In this document: one piece after another, positions 55,484-63,873 of the stretch | Layout: each line of letters opens with the position of its first letter | Numbering within the stretch: the first letter of the stretch is position 1 | Assembly (NCBI RefSeq): GCF_024433635.1 | Contig: NZ_WNJZ01000011.1 | Span: forward strand, 30,160-94,159 | Source of the DNA: Ruminococcus sp. zg-924 | Lineage (GTDB): Bacteria > Bacillota > Clostridia > Oscillospirales > Acutalibacteraceae | DNA: 64,000 nt | Direction: 5' to 3' | Made by a program: the position numbers and the translations under genes | Notes under the pieces: generated by a model | What the model saw: only the letters and a program-made list of their open reading frames with translations | Databases searched by the model: none | What the model was told of the DNA's origin: nothing

Positions 55484-55678
55484 ATGAACAACAGATTTAA
55501 TCAGAACAACAATAACAACAACATTTTCCAGAACAACAGGAATAACAATAAGAACAACAACCAGAATAACAACCAGAACAACAACCAGAACAACAACCAG
55601 AATAATAACCAGAACAATAACCAGAACAATAACCAAAATCAGAATTTCAGAAACAACAGACAGAACCAGAACTTCTGA
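55484..55678 (+). CDS. Asn/Gln-rich repeat microprotein, 64 aa
   Basis: The start ATG 55484 has GGGAGGTG 7 bases upstream and a terminator 5 bases after the stop, so this looks like a real single gene. Of 64 residues, 41 are Asn and 12 Gln (83%); the rest are five Arg/Lys, four Phe, one Ile and Met. Seven exact NNNQ units fill residues 24-51. Asn codons vary between AAC and AAT within the repeats, which points to selection on the protein. There is no signal peptide. Similar Asn-rich small proteins occur in spore coats and in self-assembling, prion-like proteins, but no function can be assigned. Confidence 0.75.
   Translation: MNNRFNQNNNNNNIFQNNRNNNKNNNQNNNQNNNQNNNQNNNQNNNQNNNQNQNFRNNRQNQNF
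55553..55636 (+). repeat. Seven 12-bp tandem repeats coding NNNQ
   Basis: Seven units of the type AACAACAACCAG, each coding Asn-Asn-Asn-Gln, lie in frame in the microprotein gene. Units differ mainly in the third base of Asn codons. Confidence 0.9.
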
Positions 55679-55683
55679 TTTTG

Positions 55684-55715
55684 CAGGAAACCCGAATTAC
55701 CCCTCGGGTTTCCTG
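55684..55715. terminator. Terminator between the Asn-rich gene and the LUD gene
   Basis: A perfect 12-bp stem (55684-55695 with 55704-55715) lies between the two convergent genes. It has no strong T-run on either side. Confidence 0.75.
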
Positions 55716-55722
55716 ATACATA

Positions 55723-56397
55723 TTAATAACCGAGCTGCTCCTTTATGATAACTACCTTAATTCTGTTCTTATGTCTTTGCTGTGCCGAAACAGCATAATT
55801 GCAGCAGATTCTGCCGCTGCCGCCACAGCCGTCACACATTGACGGATTATCTTTCTTAAGTGAAATACACTCGCCTGTCTTGCTGCAAGGTGTTTCACAG
55901 CTTAAGCGGACTGTGTTTGCAGGAGCCGCAAGGGTTTTGACTCTCATTATAGCCTCGTCAAGATTTCTTACAAGCTTGTTGTAGCCGACAAACATAATAA
56001 CCGACTTAGGACCATAAAGAATTGCGGAAATTCTGTTTGAGTTGCCGTCAACATTGTAAAGCTCTCCGTTTTCCGTAACGGCGTTTGAGCTTGTAAGGTA
56101 AACATCGGCAAAGTAAGCCTTGCGGTAAATTTCCTCTATTTCTTCCCTTGTAAGACCCGACTTGTCTCTGTCAAGATAATTATACTCGCCGCTTTTTAAC
56201 AGTTCCCTGATGCCAAGCTGCTTTAAGGTTTCGGAGCCGCCGTGAGTTACAGTATCGCCGGGCTTAACAAGCTTTTTGAAAAGCTCCAGAGCCTCTGCGG
56301 TATTTTCACAGCAATATGCCTCCATATTATTTTTTTTCAAATTTTCAATAGTTTTTTTAATTCTTAATTCAAGAATCTCCATCGGTATTTTTTCCAT
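55723..56397 (-). CDS. LUD-domain protein (LutC/YkgG-like)
   Basis: The 224-aa protein starts at ATG 56397 behind AGGGTGG. The LUD domain is recognised from VKPGDTVTHGGSETLKQLG, LTSSNAVTENGELYNVDG and YNKLVRNLDEAIMRV. A Cys-rich end, CETPCSKTGEC then CDGCGGSGRICC, could bind a metal or Fe-S cluster. Relatives LutB and LutC take part in lactate oxidation with LutA. Here the gene stands alone with no lutA or lutB nearby, so lactate use is not supported and its role is open. It is convergent with the Asn-rich gene. Confidence 0.85.
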   Translation of the reverse strand: MEKIPMEILELRIKKTIENLKKNNMEAYCCENTAEALELFKKLVKPGDTVTHGGSETLKQLGIRELLKSGEYNYLDRDKSGLTREEIEEIYRKAYFADVYLTSSNAVTENGELYNVDGNSNRISAILYGPKSVIMFVGYNKLVRNLDEAIMRVKTLAAPANTVRLSCETPCSKTGECISLKKDNPSMCDGCGGSGRICCNYAVSAQQRHKNRIKVVIIKEQLGY

Positions 56398-56565
56398 AAA
56401 GACCACCCTAAAATCATATTTATATTAGTATATCACATTACGCTAAATAAAAAAAGAGCAAAACGACAAAAAGCGTGGAAAACACCGCAATAACTGCCGA
56501 CATATATAAAATAGAAAATGAGAATGATAAAATTATGCAAAGAGGAATTTTTCGGCGGAAAAATA

Positions 56566-56594
56566 TTGAAAGAAATCTGAATTAATGCTATAAT
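56566..56594 (+). promoter_or_regulatory. Promoter of aspS-gatCAB
   Basis: TTGAAA (56566-56571) and a perfect TATAAT (56589-56594) are 17 bases apart. The leader is only about 70 bases, with no T-box. Confidence 0.8.
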
Positions 56595-56669
56595 AAGCTA
56601 ATAATGCGGCAAACTGCCTGATTTGGCAATGCTTAATAGAAAACTATTACCCGAAAGGAACATTATATT

Positions 56670-58418
56670 ATGATTAAAGAAAACGTATACCGCACACATC
56701 TTTGCGGTGATTTGAGAGAAAGCGACATTGGAAAAACAGTCAGAGTTTCGGGCTGGGTTGAAACAATCCGTGACCACGGCGGCGTTATGTTCATTGATGT
56801 TCGTGACCAGTACGGCGTTGTTCAGGTTGTTGTTCACGACGACGAGCTTCTGAAAGACGTTAACAAGGAATGTACCGTTACAATTAGCGGCAAGGTTGTT
56901 AAAAGAGATGAAGAAACAATCAACCCCAAGATTGCAACAGGTACTGTTGAGATTGTAACCGAAGAGCTTAAGGTTATCGGCAAATGCAAGAACAACCTAC
57001 CGTTTGAGGTTCTCAATTCAACCGACACAAAAGAGGATATAAGACTTAAGTACCGTTTTCTTGATTTGAGAAATCCAAAGGTACACAATAATATACTGTT
57101 CCGCAGCAGAGTTGTTTCTTTCCTGCGCTCAAAGATGACAGAGCTTGGCTTCAACGAGATTAACACGCCTATCCTCTCTGCAAGCTCACCTGAAGGCGCA
57201 AGAGATTACCTTATTCCGAGCAGAAAGCACAAGGGCAAGTTCTATGCTCTGCCGCAGGCTCCGCAGATTTTCAAGCAGCTTTTGATGGTTTCGGGCTTTG
57301 ACAAATACTTCCAGATTGCTCCTTGCTTCCGTGACGAAGACGCAAGAGCAGACCGTTCACCGGGCGAATTCTATCAGCTCGACTTTGAGATGGCTTTTGC
57401 AACTCAGGAAGATGTTTTTGATATAGCTGAGCAGGTACTTTATGAAACCTTTACAAAGTTCAGCGACAAAGAGGTTTCAAAGCCGCCGTTTAAGAGAATA
57501 CCGTACAAAGAGGCTATGATAACCTACGGTACGGATAAACCGGATCTCAGAAACCCGCTTATCATCAAGGATATAAGCGATATGTTCGCTGAAACAGACT
57601 TCAAGCCGTTCCTTAAAAAGACGGTTCGTTCAATAAATGTACCCGACGCTGCAAAACAGTCAAAGACCTGGTTCAAAAAGATGGAGGAATTTGCTCTGTC
57701 TATCGGTATGAAGGGTCTTGGATATGTAAAGGTAAGAGAGGACTTAACCTTTGACGGTCCTATTGACAAGTTCCTCAAAGAGGGCGACCGTGAGAAGCTT
57801 ATTGAAATTAACAATTCAAAATCAGGCGACGTAATTTACTTTATCGCCGATTCAGCCGAGAATGCACCGAAGCTTGCAGGTCAGATAAGAACAGAGGTTG
57901 CAAACCGCCTTGAACTTATTGACAATAGCCGCTTTGAGCTTTGCTTTATTGTTGACTTCCCTATGTATGAGCATGACGAGGAGTCAGGTGCTATTATATT
58001 TACACACAACCCATTCTCTATGCCGCAGGGAGGTATGGAGGCTCTTCAGAATATGGACCCGTGCGACATTTTAGCATATCAGTATGACATTGTCTGCGAC
58101 GGCGTAGAGCTTTCTTCCGGCGCTGTAAGAAACCACGACCTTGACATTATGATAAAGGCATTTGAGATTGCAGGCTACAGCGAGGAGGACCTTAAAAACA
58201 AGTTCTCTTCACTTTACAACGCATTCCAGTACGGAGCACCGCCGCACGCCGGTATGGCTCCGGGTGTTGACAGAATGCTTATGTTGCTTTGCGGCGAGGA
58301 AAATATCCGTGAGGTTATTGCCTTCCCTATGAACAGCAACGCACAAGACGTTTTGCTTGGCGCTCCGAACGAGGTATCGGAGCAGCAGCTGCGTGAGGTA
58401 CACATTAAATTAAGATAA
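56670..58418 (+). CDS. aspS: Aspartyl-tRNA synthetase (bacterial type)
   Basis: The 582-aa protein has an OB-fold anticodon domain (about 1-105; VSGWVETIRDHGGVMFIDVR), the class II core with motif 2 FRDEDARADRSPGEFYQLDF and motif 3 GMAPGVDRMLMLL, and the inserted GAD domain of bacterial AspRS. It charges tRNA-Asp and, since gatCAB follows immediately, may be the non-discriminating kind that also makes Asp-tRNA-Asn. gatC starts 17 bases after its stop. Confidence 0.97.
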   Translation: MIKENVYRTHLCGDLRESDIGKTVRVSGWVETIRDHGGVMFIDVRDQYGVVQVVVHDDELLKDVNKECTVTISGKVVKRDEETINPKIATGTVEIVTEELKVIGKCKNNLPFEVLNSTDTKEDIRLKYRFLDLRNPKVHNNILFRSRVVSFLRSKMTELGFNEINTPILSASSPEGARDYLIPSRKHKGKFYALPQAPQIFKQLLMVSGFDKYFQIAPCFRDEDARADRSPGEFYQLDFEMAFATQEDVFDIAEQVLYETFTKFSDKEVSKPPFKRIPYKEAMITYGTDKPDLRNPLIIKDISDMFAETDFKPFLKKTVRSINVPDAAKQSKTWFKKMEEFALSIGMKGLGYVKVREDLTFDGPIDKFLKEGDREKLIEINNSKSGDVIYFIADSAENAPKLAGQIRTEVANRLELIDNSRFELCFIVDFPMYEHDEESGAIIFTHNPFSMPQGGMEALQNMDPCDILAYQYDIVCDGVELSSGAVRNHDLDIMIKAFEIAGYSEEDLKNKFSSLYNAFQYGAPPHAGMAPGVDRMLMLLCGEENIREVIAFPMNSNAQDVLLGAPNEVSEQQLREVHIKLR

Positions 58419-58435
58419 ACAAAGAGGTGAATGCT

Positions 58436-58717
58436 TTGGTAACGCATGAGGATATTTTACAGATTGCTAATCTTGCGAAATTATCAGTCCCCGAGGAGGA
58501 GCTTGACGCTTTGACAAAGGATATGGGCGAGATTATTGAGTTTGCTAATACAATCAACAACGCTGCCGAGGACGGCGAGTCTTTTGACAATATCAACAAC
58601 CTTTCAAATGTACTCAGAAAGGACGAGGTTGTGCCGTCGCTTGATGTTGATGAGATTCTTAAGAATGCAAACGACAGCGAAAACGATCATTTTCTTGTTA
58701 AAAAGAGAGTGCTTTAA
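58436..58717 (+). CDS. gatC: Asp/Glu-tRNA(Asn/Gln) amidotransferase subunit C
   Basis: The protein (93 aa) starts at TTG 58436, with AGAGGTG spaced correctly; a GTG at 58427 lies inside that site. It has the usual GatC pattern THEDILQIANLAKLSVPEEE and VLRKDEVVPSL. GatC wraps around GatA and GatB and stabilises the complex that amidates misacylated tRNA. Confidence 0.93.
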   Translation: MVTHEDILQIANLAKLSVPEEELDALTKDMGEIIEFANTINNAAEDGESFDNINNLSNVLRKDEVVPSLDVDEILKNANDSENDHFLVKKRVL

Positions 58718-58741
58718 TCCATTGGAAAGGACTGAAACAAA

Positions 58742-60211
58742 ATGAGCCAAATTCAGGGAAAAATCAGCAAAATAAGCTCTATGCTCAAAAGCCGTGAAAT
58801 ATCCTGTACCGAGCTTACAGAACAATATCTCTCTGAAATTGATAAAATAAACGGTGAGCTTAACGCTTATGTAAACGTCACACCTGACACTGCGCTTGAA
58901 ACGGCAAAAAAGGTTGATGAAAAGCTTGCAAAGGGCGAGGAGCTTGCACCCTTAGAGGGTATTCCAATGACCCTTAAGGACAACATTTCCACAAACGGAA
59001 TCGAAACCACCTGTTGCTCAAAGATACTTAAGGGCTACAAGCCGATTTATGACGCAACGGTGTGGCATAACCTTAAAAATCAGAATGCCGTACTTCTCGG
59101 CAAAACTAATATGGACGAGTTCGCAATGGGTTCATCTTGCGAAACCTCCTGCTTCGGAGGTGCAAAAAATCCGCACAATACTAATCACGTTGCAGGCGGA
59201 AGCTCCGGCGGCGTTGCTTCGGCAGTCGGCGGAAATATTGCGGCTTACGGTCTTGGCTCCGACACGGGCGGCTCAATCCGCCAACCGGCAAGCTTCTGCG
59301 GTATAGTAGGATTAAAACCGACCTACGGCTCTGTTTCCCGTTACGGCCTCATCGCTTATGCTTCAAGCCTTGACCAGATAGGACCTATTACAACAACAGT
59401 TGAGGATGCGGCAACAGTATTTGACGCTATATCCTTATATGATAAAATGGATTCTACTTCACAGGGTAAAAAACGTGCTGCTTGCGACACCCTGAAGAAT
59501 TCAATCAAGGGTATAAAGATAGGCATTGCAAGAGAATACCTTGAGGGCATTAGAGATGACGTTAAGGAGGCTATCCTCAACGCTGCTAAGGTGTACGAGA
59601 GCCTTGGAGCAGAGATTGTGTATTTCGACCTCCCCTCTCTTAAGTACGCTCTTCCTGTTTACTATATTATCGCCTGTGCCGAGGCTTCATCAAACCTTGG
59701 CAGATACGACGGTATCCGCTACGGCTACAAAACACCGAAGTACAACGATGTAAACGATATGATTTGCAAGACAAGAAGCGAGGGCTTCGGCAAGGAGGTT
59801 CAAAGAAGAATCCTCCTCGGCACCTACGTTCTGAGTGCAGGCTACTATGACGCATACTACAAAAAGGCTCAGAATCTCAGAGGCGCAATCGTTAAAGCAT
59901 TCAGAGAAGCCTTTGAGTGCTGTGACGTTATGCTTGCACCTACCGTTCCTATGACAGCTTTTGAGTGTGGCAAGGCGGTAAGCGACCCGATTGAAACATA
60001 TCTTACCGATATATGCACCGTTCCGGTGAACATTGCAGGACTTCCTGCGGTATCTATCCCCTGCGGTTTCAACGCAAATGGTATGCCGATTGGTATGCAG
60101 CTTATCGGAAACAGTTTCTGCGAGGATAAAATACTTAACGCCGCTTGGCAGTATGAGCATAGCGTTGGAACAGATATATTCAAATCTACTGAAATGGGGG
60201 TATTGCTATGA
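58742..60211 (+). CDS. gatA: Asp/Glu-tRNA amidotransferase subunit A
   Basis: The 489-aa amidase-signature protein has the Ser-Ser-Lys catalytic set at Lys79, Ser154 (AGGSSGG) and Ser178 (GSDTGGSIRQPAS), the same numbering as the studied Staphylococcus enzyme. It frees ammonia from glutamine and sends it to GatB. GAAAGGA precedes the ATG. Its end overlaps gatB as ATGA, giving coupled translation. Confidence 0.97.
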   Translation: MSQIQGKISKISSMLKSREISCTELTEQYLSEIDKINGELNAYVNVTPDTALETAKKVDEKLAKGEELAPLEGIPMTLKDNISTNGIETTCCSKILKGYKPIYDATVWHNLKNQNAVLLGKTNMDEFAMGSSCETSCFGGAKNPHNTNHVAGGSSGGVASAVGGNIAAYGLGSDTGGSIRQPASFCGIVGLKPTYGSVSRYGLIAYASSLDQIGPITTTVEDAATVFDAISLYDKMDSTSQGKKRAACDTLKNSIKGIKIGIAREYLEGIRDDVKEAILNAAKVYESLGAEIVYFDLPSLKYALPVYYIIACAEASSNLGRYDGIRYGYKTPKYNDVNDMICKTRSEGFGKEVQRRILLGTYVLSAGYYDAYYKKAQNLRGAIVKAFREAFECCDVMLAPTVPMTAFECGKAVSDPIETYLTDICTVPVNIAGLPAVSIPCGFNANGMPIGMQLIGNSFCEDKILNAAWQYEHSVGTDIFKSTEMGVLL

Positions 60212-61620
60212 AATACGAGATGGTAGCCGGACTTGAAACTCACGTAGAGCTTGCAACCAACACTAAAATTTTCTGCGGCTGCACAACAAAATTCGGCGGT
60301 GACCCCAACACACACTGCTGCCCTATTTGTATTGGCCTGCCGGGTACCCTTCCAAAGCTTAATGAGGAGGTAGTTAACTTTGCGATTAAGGCAGGACTTG
60401 CAACAAACTGCGAAATCCCTGAAATTGCAAAAATGGACAGAAAAAACTACTGCTACCCCGACCTGCCGAAGGCTTACCAGATTTCTCAGTATGACAAGCC
60501 GCTGTGCGTAAACGGCTACGTTCAGCTTAGCAACGGCAGAAAAATCCGCCTTACACGTATTCATATTGAGGAGGACGCAGGTAAGCTCATACACAATCAC
60601 GGCGACACATACGTTGATTATAACCGAGGCGGCGTTCCGCTAATTGAAATAGTAAGTGAACCTGATATTCGCTCAGTTGAAGAGGCTAAGGAATATGTTG
60701 AAAAGCTTCAGCTTATAATGAAGTATATCGGCGTTTCCGACTGCAAAATGCAGGAAGGCTCTATGAGATGTGATGTGAACATCTCTGTAAGACCTGTGGG
60801 CAGTGAGGAGTTTGGCACAAGAACAGAAATTAAGAATATGAACTCAATCACATATATGGCTAAGGCGATGGAATATGAGTTTTCACGTCAGGTTGACTTG
60901 ATTGAAAGCGGCGGCAAGGTTGAACAGCAGACCCTCAGATATGATGAGGTAAGCGACACCACCTCTTCTATGAGAGGCAAGGAGGATGCTAACGATTACC
61001 GTTATTTCCGTGACCCTGACCTTGTTACCATTCACGTTCCTGCTGAAAAGGTTGAGAAAATCAAGGCAACTTTGCCGGAGCTGCCCGACAAAAAGCTTGA
61101 GAGATATATAAACGAGCTTGAGATTCCGGAAAACGATGCAAGGCTTATTGTTAAATACCACAAGGTTGCACAGTTCTTTGAAAAAGCAAGCGAGAACACA
61201 AAAACGCCGAGAACAGCCGCAAACTTCATTATCGGTCAGATTTTCTCTATTCTTGATAATGACAGCGCAAAGGAAGCGTTCGACATAAAGGTAAGCGGCG
61301 AGAATTTGAATGCCTTAATCAAGCTGCTTGACGAGGGCAAAATCAAGATGAACCTTGCTAAAAAGACCCTTGCCAAGATGCTTGAAACAGGCAAGGCGCC
61401 GTCTGAGCTTATAGATGAAAGCGATATGGGCGGTCTGGATGAAAGTGCTCTTGATGAGCTTTGCAGGCAGGCTATTGAGGCTAATCCAAATGCTGTTTCC
61501 GACTACAAAAACGGCAAGGTTAAGGCTATTAAGGCTCTTGTGGGCTTTATTATGAAGAACAGCCGAGGCAAAGCAGACGCTGCGGCAGCCGAGCAGAAGC
61601 TTATCAATATGATTGGCTAA
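60208..61620 (+). CDS. gatB: Asp/Glu-tRNA amidotransferase subunit B
   Basis: The 470-aa protein has the N-terminal GatB cradle domain with zinc-ligand-type cysteines in CGCTTKFGGDP and HCCPICIGLPG, the kinase-like core IHIEEDAGKLIH and DYNRGGVPLIEIVSEPD, and the C-terminal YqeY-like tail that binds the tRNA elbow. It activates the misacylated Asp or Glu and completes the amidation. It overlaps gatA by 4 bases. Confidence 0.97.
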   Translation: MKYEMVAGLETHVELATNTKIFCGCTTKFGGDPNTHCCPICIGLPGTLPKLNEEVVNFAIKAGLATNCEIPEIAKMDRKNYCYPDLPKAYQISQYDKPLCVNGYVQLSNGRKIRLTRIHIEEDAGKLIHNHGDTYVDYNRGGVPLIEIVSEPDIRSVEEAKEYVEKLQLIMKYIGVSDCKMQEGSMRCDVNISVRPVGSEEFGTRTEIKNMNSITYMAKAMEYEFSRQVDLIESGGKVEQQTLRYDEVSDTTSSMRGKEDANDYRYFRDPDLVTIHVPAEKVEKIKATLPELPDKKLERYINELEIPENDARLIVKYHKVAQFFEKASENTKTPRTAANFIIGQIFSILDNDSAKEAFDIKVSGENLNALIKLLDEGKIKMNLAKKTLAKMLETGKAPSELIDESDMGGLDESALDELCRQAIEANPNAVSDYKNGKVKAIKALVGFIMKNSRGKADAAAAEQKLINMIG

Positions 61621-61657
61621 AATTTATTCTTAATATAAAAGTTGGAGGTAATTTATT

Positions 61658-62284
61658 ATGTTAATATGTCCGAAATGCGGAACAGAGTTGAATGACGGAG
61701 TTGTTTACTGCTCAAAGTGCGGTACAAACGTAACGCATCAGAGCCAGCCAAACGGAGCTGCCCAGAACAACACAGCGCAGCAAAACCCGTTCCAGAACTC
61801 AGCACAGCAAAACTACAACGGCACAACATCAGACAAATTCAAGGCAGGTGTTAATTCAGCGGTAAACAAAACAAAGACCTTTTTCTTTAACACCGCCGAT
61901 GAAACCTCAATGCAGGATGTCAGCGATGTTCAGGAAAACAAGATTTTAGCGCTTGTCAGCTATCTTGGCTACTTCTTCTTTATCCCGATGATAGTAAAGC
62001 CGTATTCTCGCTATCTGAGATTTCACGGCAATCAAGGCTTGACCCTGTGTTTGTATCTTGTTGCTGTATCAATCCTTAACACTGTTTTGACAAGCATAAT
62101 CGGCATAGCAGGATACTCTGGTATTGGTGCATTGATTGCCGTTACAATTATCAATTCAATCATTTCAATTATTCTCTACGGCTCGTTTGTGCTGCTTGCA
62201 GCAATAGGCATATACAACGCCGTTAAGGGATTTGCAAGGGAGCTACCCGTTATTGGAAAAATCAGAATTTTAAGAGAGTATTGA
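61658..62284 (+). CDS. Zinc-ribbon membrane protein
   Basis: The 208-aa protein starts with a zinc ribbon (CPKCGTELNDGVVYCSKCG; Cys4, 7, 18, 21). An Asn/Gln-rich linker (about 28-58) and a membrane domain with three or four helices (about 95-195; ALVSYLGYFFFIPMI, FHGNQGLTL) follow. The layout resembles small zinc-ribbon plus DUF4870-like membrane proteins of Firmicutes, whose roles are mostly unknown. GGAGG precedes the ATG. It lies 37 bases after gatB, before a strong terminator, so it may be the last gene of the aspS unit. Confidence 0.8.
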   Translation: MLICPKCGTELNDGVVYCSKCGTNVTHQSQPNGAAQNNTAQQNPFQNSAQQNYNGTTSDKFKAGVNSAVNKTKTFFFNTADETSMQDVSDVQENKILALVSYLGYFFFIPMIVKPYSRYLRFHGNQGLTLCLYLVAVSILNTVLTSIIGIAGYSGIGALIAVTIINSIISIILYGSFVLLAAIGIYNAVKGFARELPVIGKIRILREY

Positions 62285-62305
62285 TTACATAATATTAACA
62301 TCATT

Positions 62306-62340
62306 AAAAAAGGAACGGATTACACGCCGTTCCTTTTTTC
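62306..62340 (+). terminator. Terminator of the aspS-gatCAB-zinc ribbon unit
   Basis: AGGAACGG (62311-62318) pairs with CCGTTCCT (62327-62334), extended by A and T runs, and ends in TTTTTT. Its A-rich left flank would also serve the opposite strand. Confidence 0.9.
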
Positions 62341-62435
62341 TGTGGCAACTCAGCACAATAGCGGTGTGCCGCGTTGCTTTATTTTTTTGAAATTCTCTAC
62401 CTCATACGGAATGTCGAGGTTTATAGAACATTTCA

Positions 62436-63413
62436 CTATCTGCTTTTTATGTATCTTACCACTGTTTCAACGGTGTCGATAAGAATTGCAAACAAGATAA
62501 CTACGAGTAAAAAGAGCTGGAAATTGTTGAATATTGAAATTATGAACTGCGGCGTATCCGAGAATACGTCGGGAATCCATGATAAAAACTCATTGCTCAT
62601 AATATTTGTATTGAGCAACCAGCAGATGGCAAGCACTATGGAAAATGTATTTGCAATTGCCGTTGTAAGCATAACCTTGAAATTATATCTGCCTTCAATA
62701 AGCCTTATGATTTCACGCACAATTCCTGCGAGTGCAAACATCACTAATATATACCAACATTCTCTTAACACCTCGGCGTTGAGTATTGGTATTACAAGGT
62801 TCTGTCCCGATATAATAACGCAGAAAATCTGAGGTGCAAAAAGGAAAACTATAAGGAAAACCACAGAAAAGCAGATTCCTATAATTGAGCCAGCCCTTGA
62901 AATTTTCTCGTTTTTCTTCGGTACAGGCGGCAGGCTGTCAACACCACCGTATGTATTTATTTTTATATCCTTATGGTAGAAAAATGCGAAAAGCAGAGTA
63001 ACAAACGCAAATGCTTGAAAAGAGCTTACAAAGATTGCAGATATAAAGCCTCCAACTGCAAAATACCAAACACCCGACGGAGAAAAAATACCGGACAAAA
63101 TTTCTGCACAAGTGATTCCGCATACTACGCATATCAGAACAATTTTGAGAACAAATTTGTATGTTGAATAATACGGTGCTCCTATAAGGCAGTTTTTACC
63201 GTTGCCACTGTATTTTTCGGCAAGCTCATACGGATTTCCAAGCTCTGTAAGAACTACCCTTACATCGTGGCCAGTCGGTGTTAAATCACCGCAACGCTCA
63301 AGCAGCATATCATCAATAAGACCTCGCAACTCGTTTGATATATCCTCTTTCTTCTTTTCAGGCAGTCGCTTTACAAGTGCATAGATATATCTTTCAATTA
63401 AATCATTCTTCAT
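62436..63413 (-). CDS. HAAS-domain membrane protein, partner of PadR regulator
   Basis: The 325-aa protein has an N-terminal helical HAAS-like domain (about 1-75; RYIYALVKRLPEKKKEDISNELRGLIDDML and LGNPYELAEKY) followed by about six or seven membrane helices. HAAS (DUF1700-type) proteins are usually encoded next to PadR regulators, and the domain is thought to couple the membrane part to the regulator. Here the gene starts inside the end of the padR gene (11-base overlap), confirming the pair. The signal or transported compound is unknown. Confidence 0.85.
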   Translation of the reverse strand: MKNDLIERYIYALVKRLPEKKKEDISNELRGLIDDMLLERCGDLTPTGHDVRVVLTELGNPYELAEKYSGNGKNCLIGAPYYSTYKFVLKIVLICVVCGITCAEILSGIFSPSGVWYFAVGGFISAIFVSSFQAFAFVTLLFAFFYHKDIKINTYGGVDSLPPVPKKNEKISRAGSIIGICFSVVFLIVFLFAPQIFCVIISGQNLVIPILNAEVLRECWYILVMFALAGIVREIIRLIEGRYNFKVMLTTAIANTFSIVLAICWLLNTNIMSNEFLSWIPDVFSDTPQFIISIFNNFQLFLLVVILFAILIDTVETVVRYIKSR

Positions 63414-63750
63414 TATTTTTTCCTCCCAACAAGTTATTTACATTCTTTGAGAATTCTCTCCAATGCTCAGTTGTCTTTTCAAGAACGACCAGTCCTTCGT
63501 CTGTAATTCTGTAATACTTTCTCGGCTTAGCCTCGCTTGTGTCCCACTCACTTTTTAAAAGCCCCTGTGATTCAAGCCTTCTCATAAGCGGATAAAGCGT
63601 GTTTGCTTCAATCGGTATACCATTTTCCTTAAGTTTTTTTACAAGCTCATAGCCGTAGGTGGGCTTTTTAAGCTGGCTAAGCGCCAAAAGGATTAACGTG
63701 CCTCGTCTTAATTCAAGGATAAGACCGGACACAATCTCGTCACAGTCCAT
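63403..63750 (-). CDS. PadR-family transcriptional regulator
   Basis: The protein (115 aa) starts at ATG 63750, behind GGAGGG; the frame remains open upstream but without a site. It has the PadR winged helix (LELRRGTLILLALSQLKKPTYGYELVKKL and NTLYPLMRRLESQGLL) and a short C-terminal dimerisation helix. Small PadR proteins usually repress their own operon, and inverted repeats overlapping the promoter support this. It is coupled to the HAAS membrane protein. Confidence 0.92.
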   Translation of the reverse strand: MDCDEIVSGLILELRRGTLILLALSQLKKPTYGYELVKKLKENGIPIEANTLYPLMRRLESQGLLKSEWDTSEAKPRKYYRITDEGLVVLEKTTEHWREFSKNVNNLLGGKNNEE

Positions 63751-63779
63751 TTTATTCCCTCCAATATTGTGTAAGTATT

Positions 63780-63836
63780 TATAGTGTGTGTCACACTCTA
63801 TACTCGTATTATAATGTGTATCACACACTATGTCAA
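63780..63836 (-). promoter_or_regulatory. Consensus promoter and paired operators of padR-HAAS
   Basis: On the minus strand a perfect TTGACA (63831-63836) and perfect TATAAT (63808-63813) are 17 bases apart. The spacer (63814-63830) contains GTGTGTGATACACA. A second GTGT/ACAC inverted repeat, roughly TATAGTGTGTGTCACAC (63780-63802), lies at the transcription start. The two are probably PadR binding sites that keep a very strong promoter off. Confidence 0.85.
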
Positions 63837-63873
63837 GCCTTTTTGCAAAAAAAATATCCCCAAACGGTATAAA

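Noticed and set aside
55421..55636. Val/Leu-rich N-terminal extension of RsmF
   Set aside because: It is the antisense of the Asn repeat gene; the family start and TTGGAG site fit ATG 55420.
56595..56669. T-box leader for aspS
   Set aside because: The leader from the mapped promoter is only about 70 bases and lacks the T-box sequence and terminator.
59869..60600. 243-aa open frame antisense to gatA and gatB
   Set aside because: It lies wholly opposite two strongly conserved genes and has no initiation signals.
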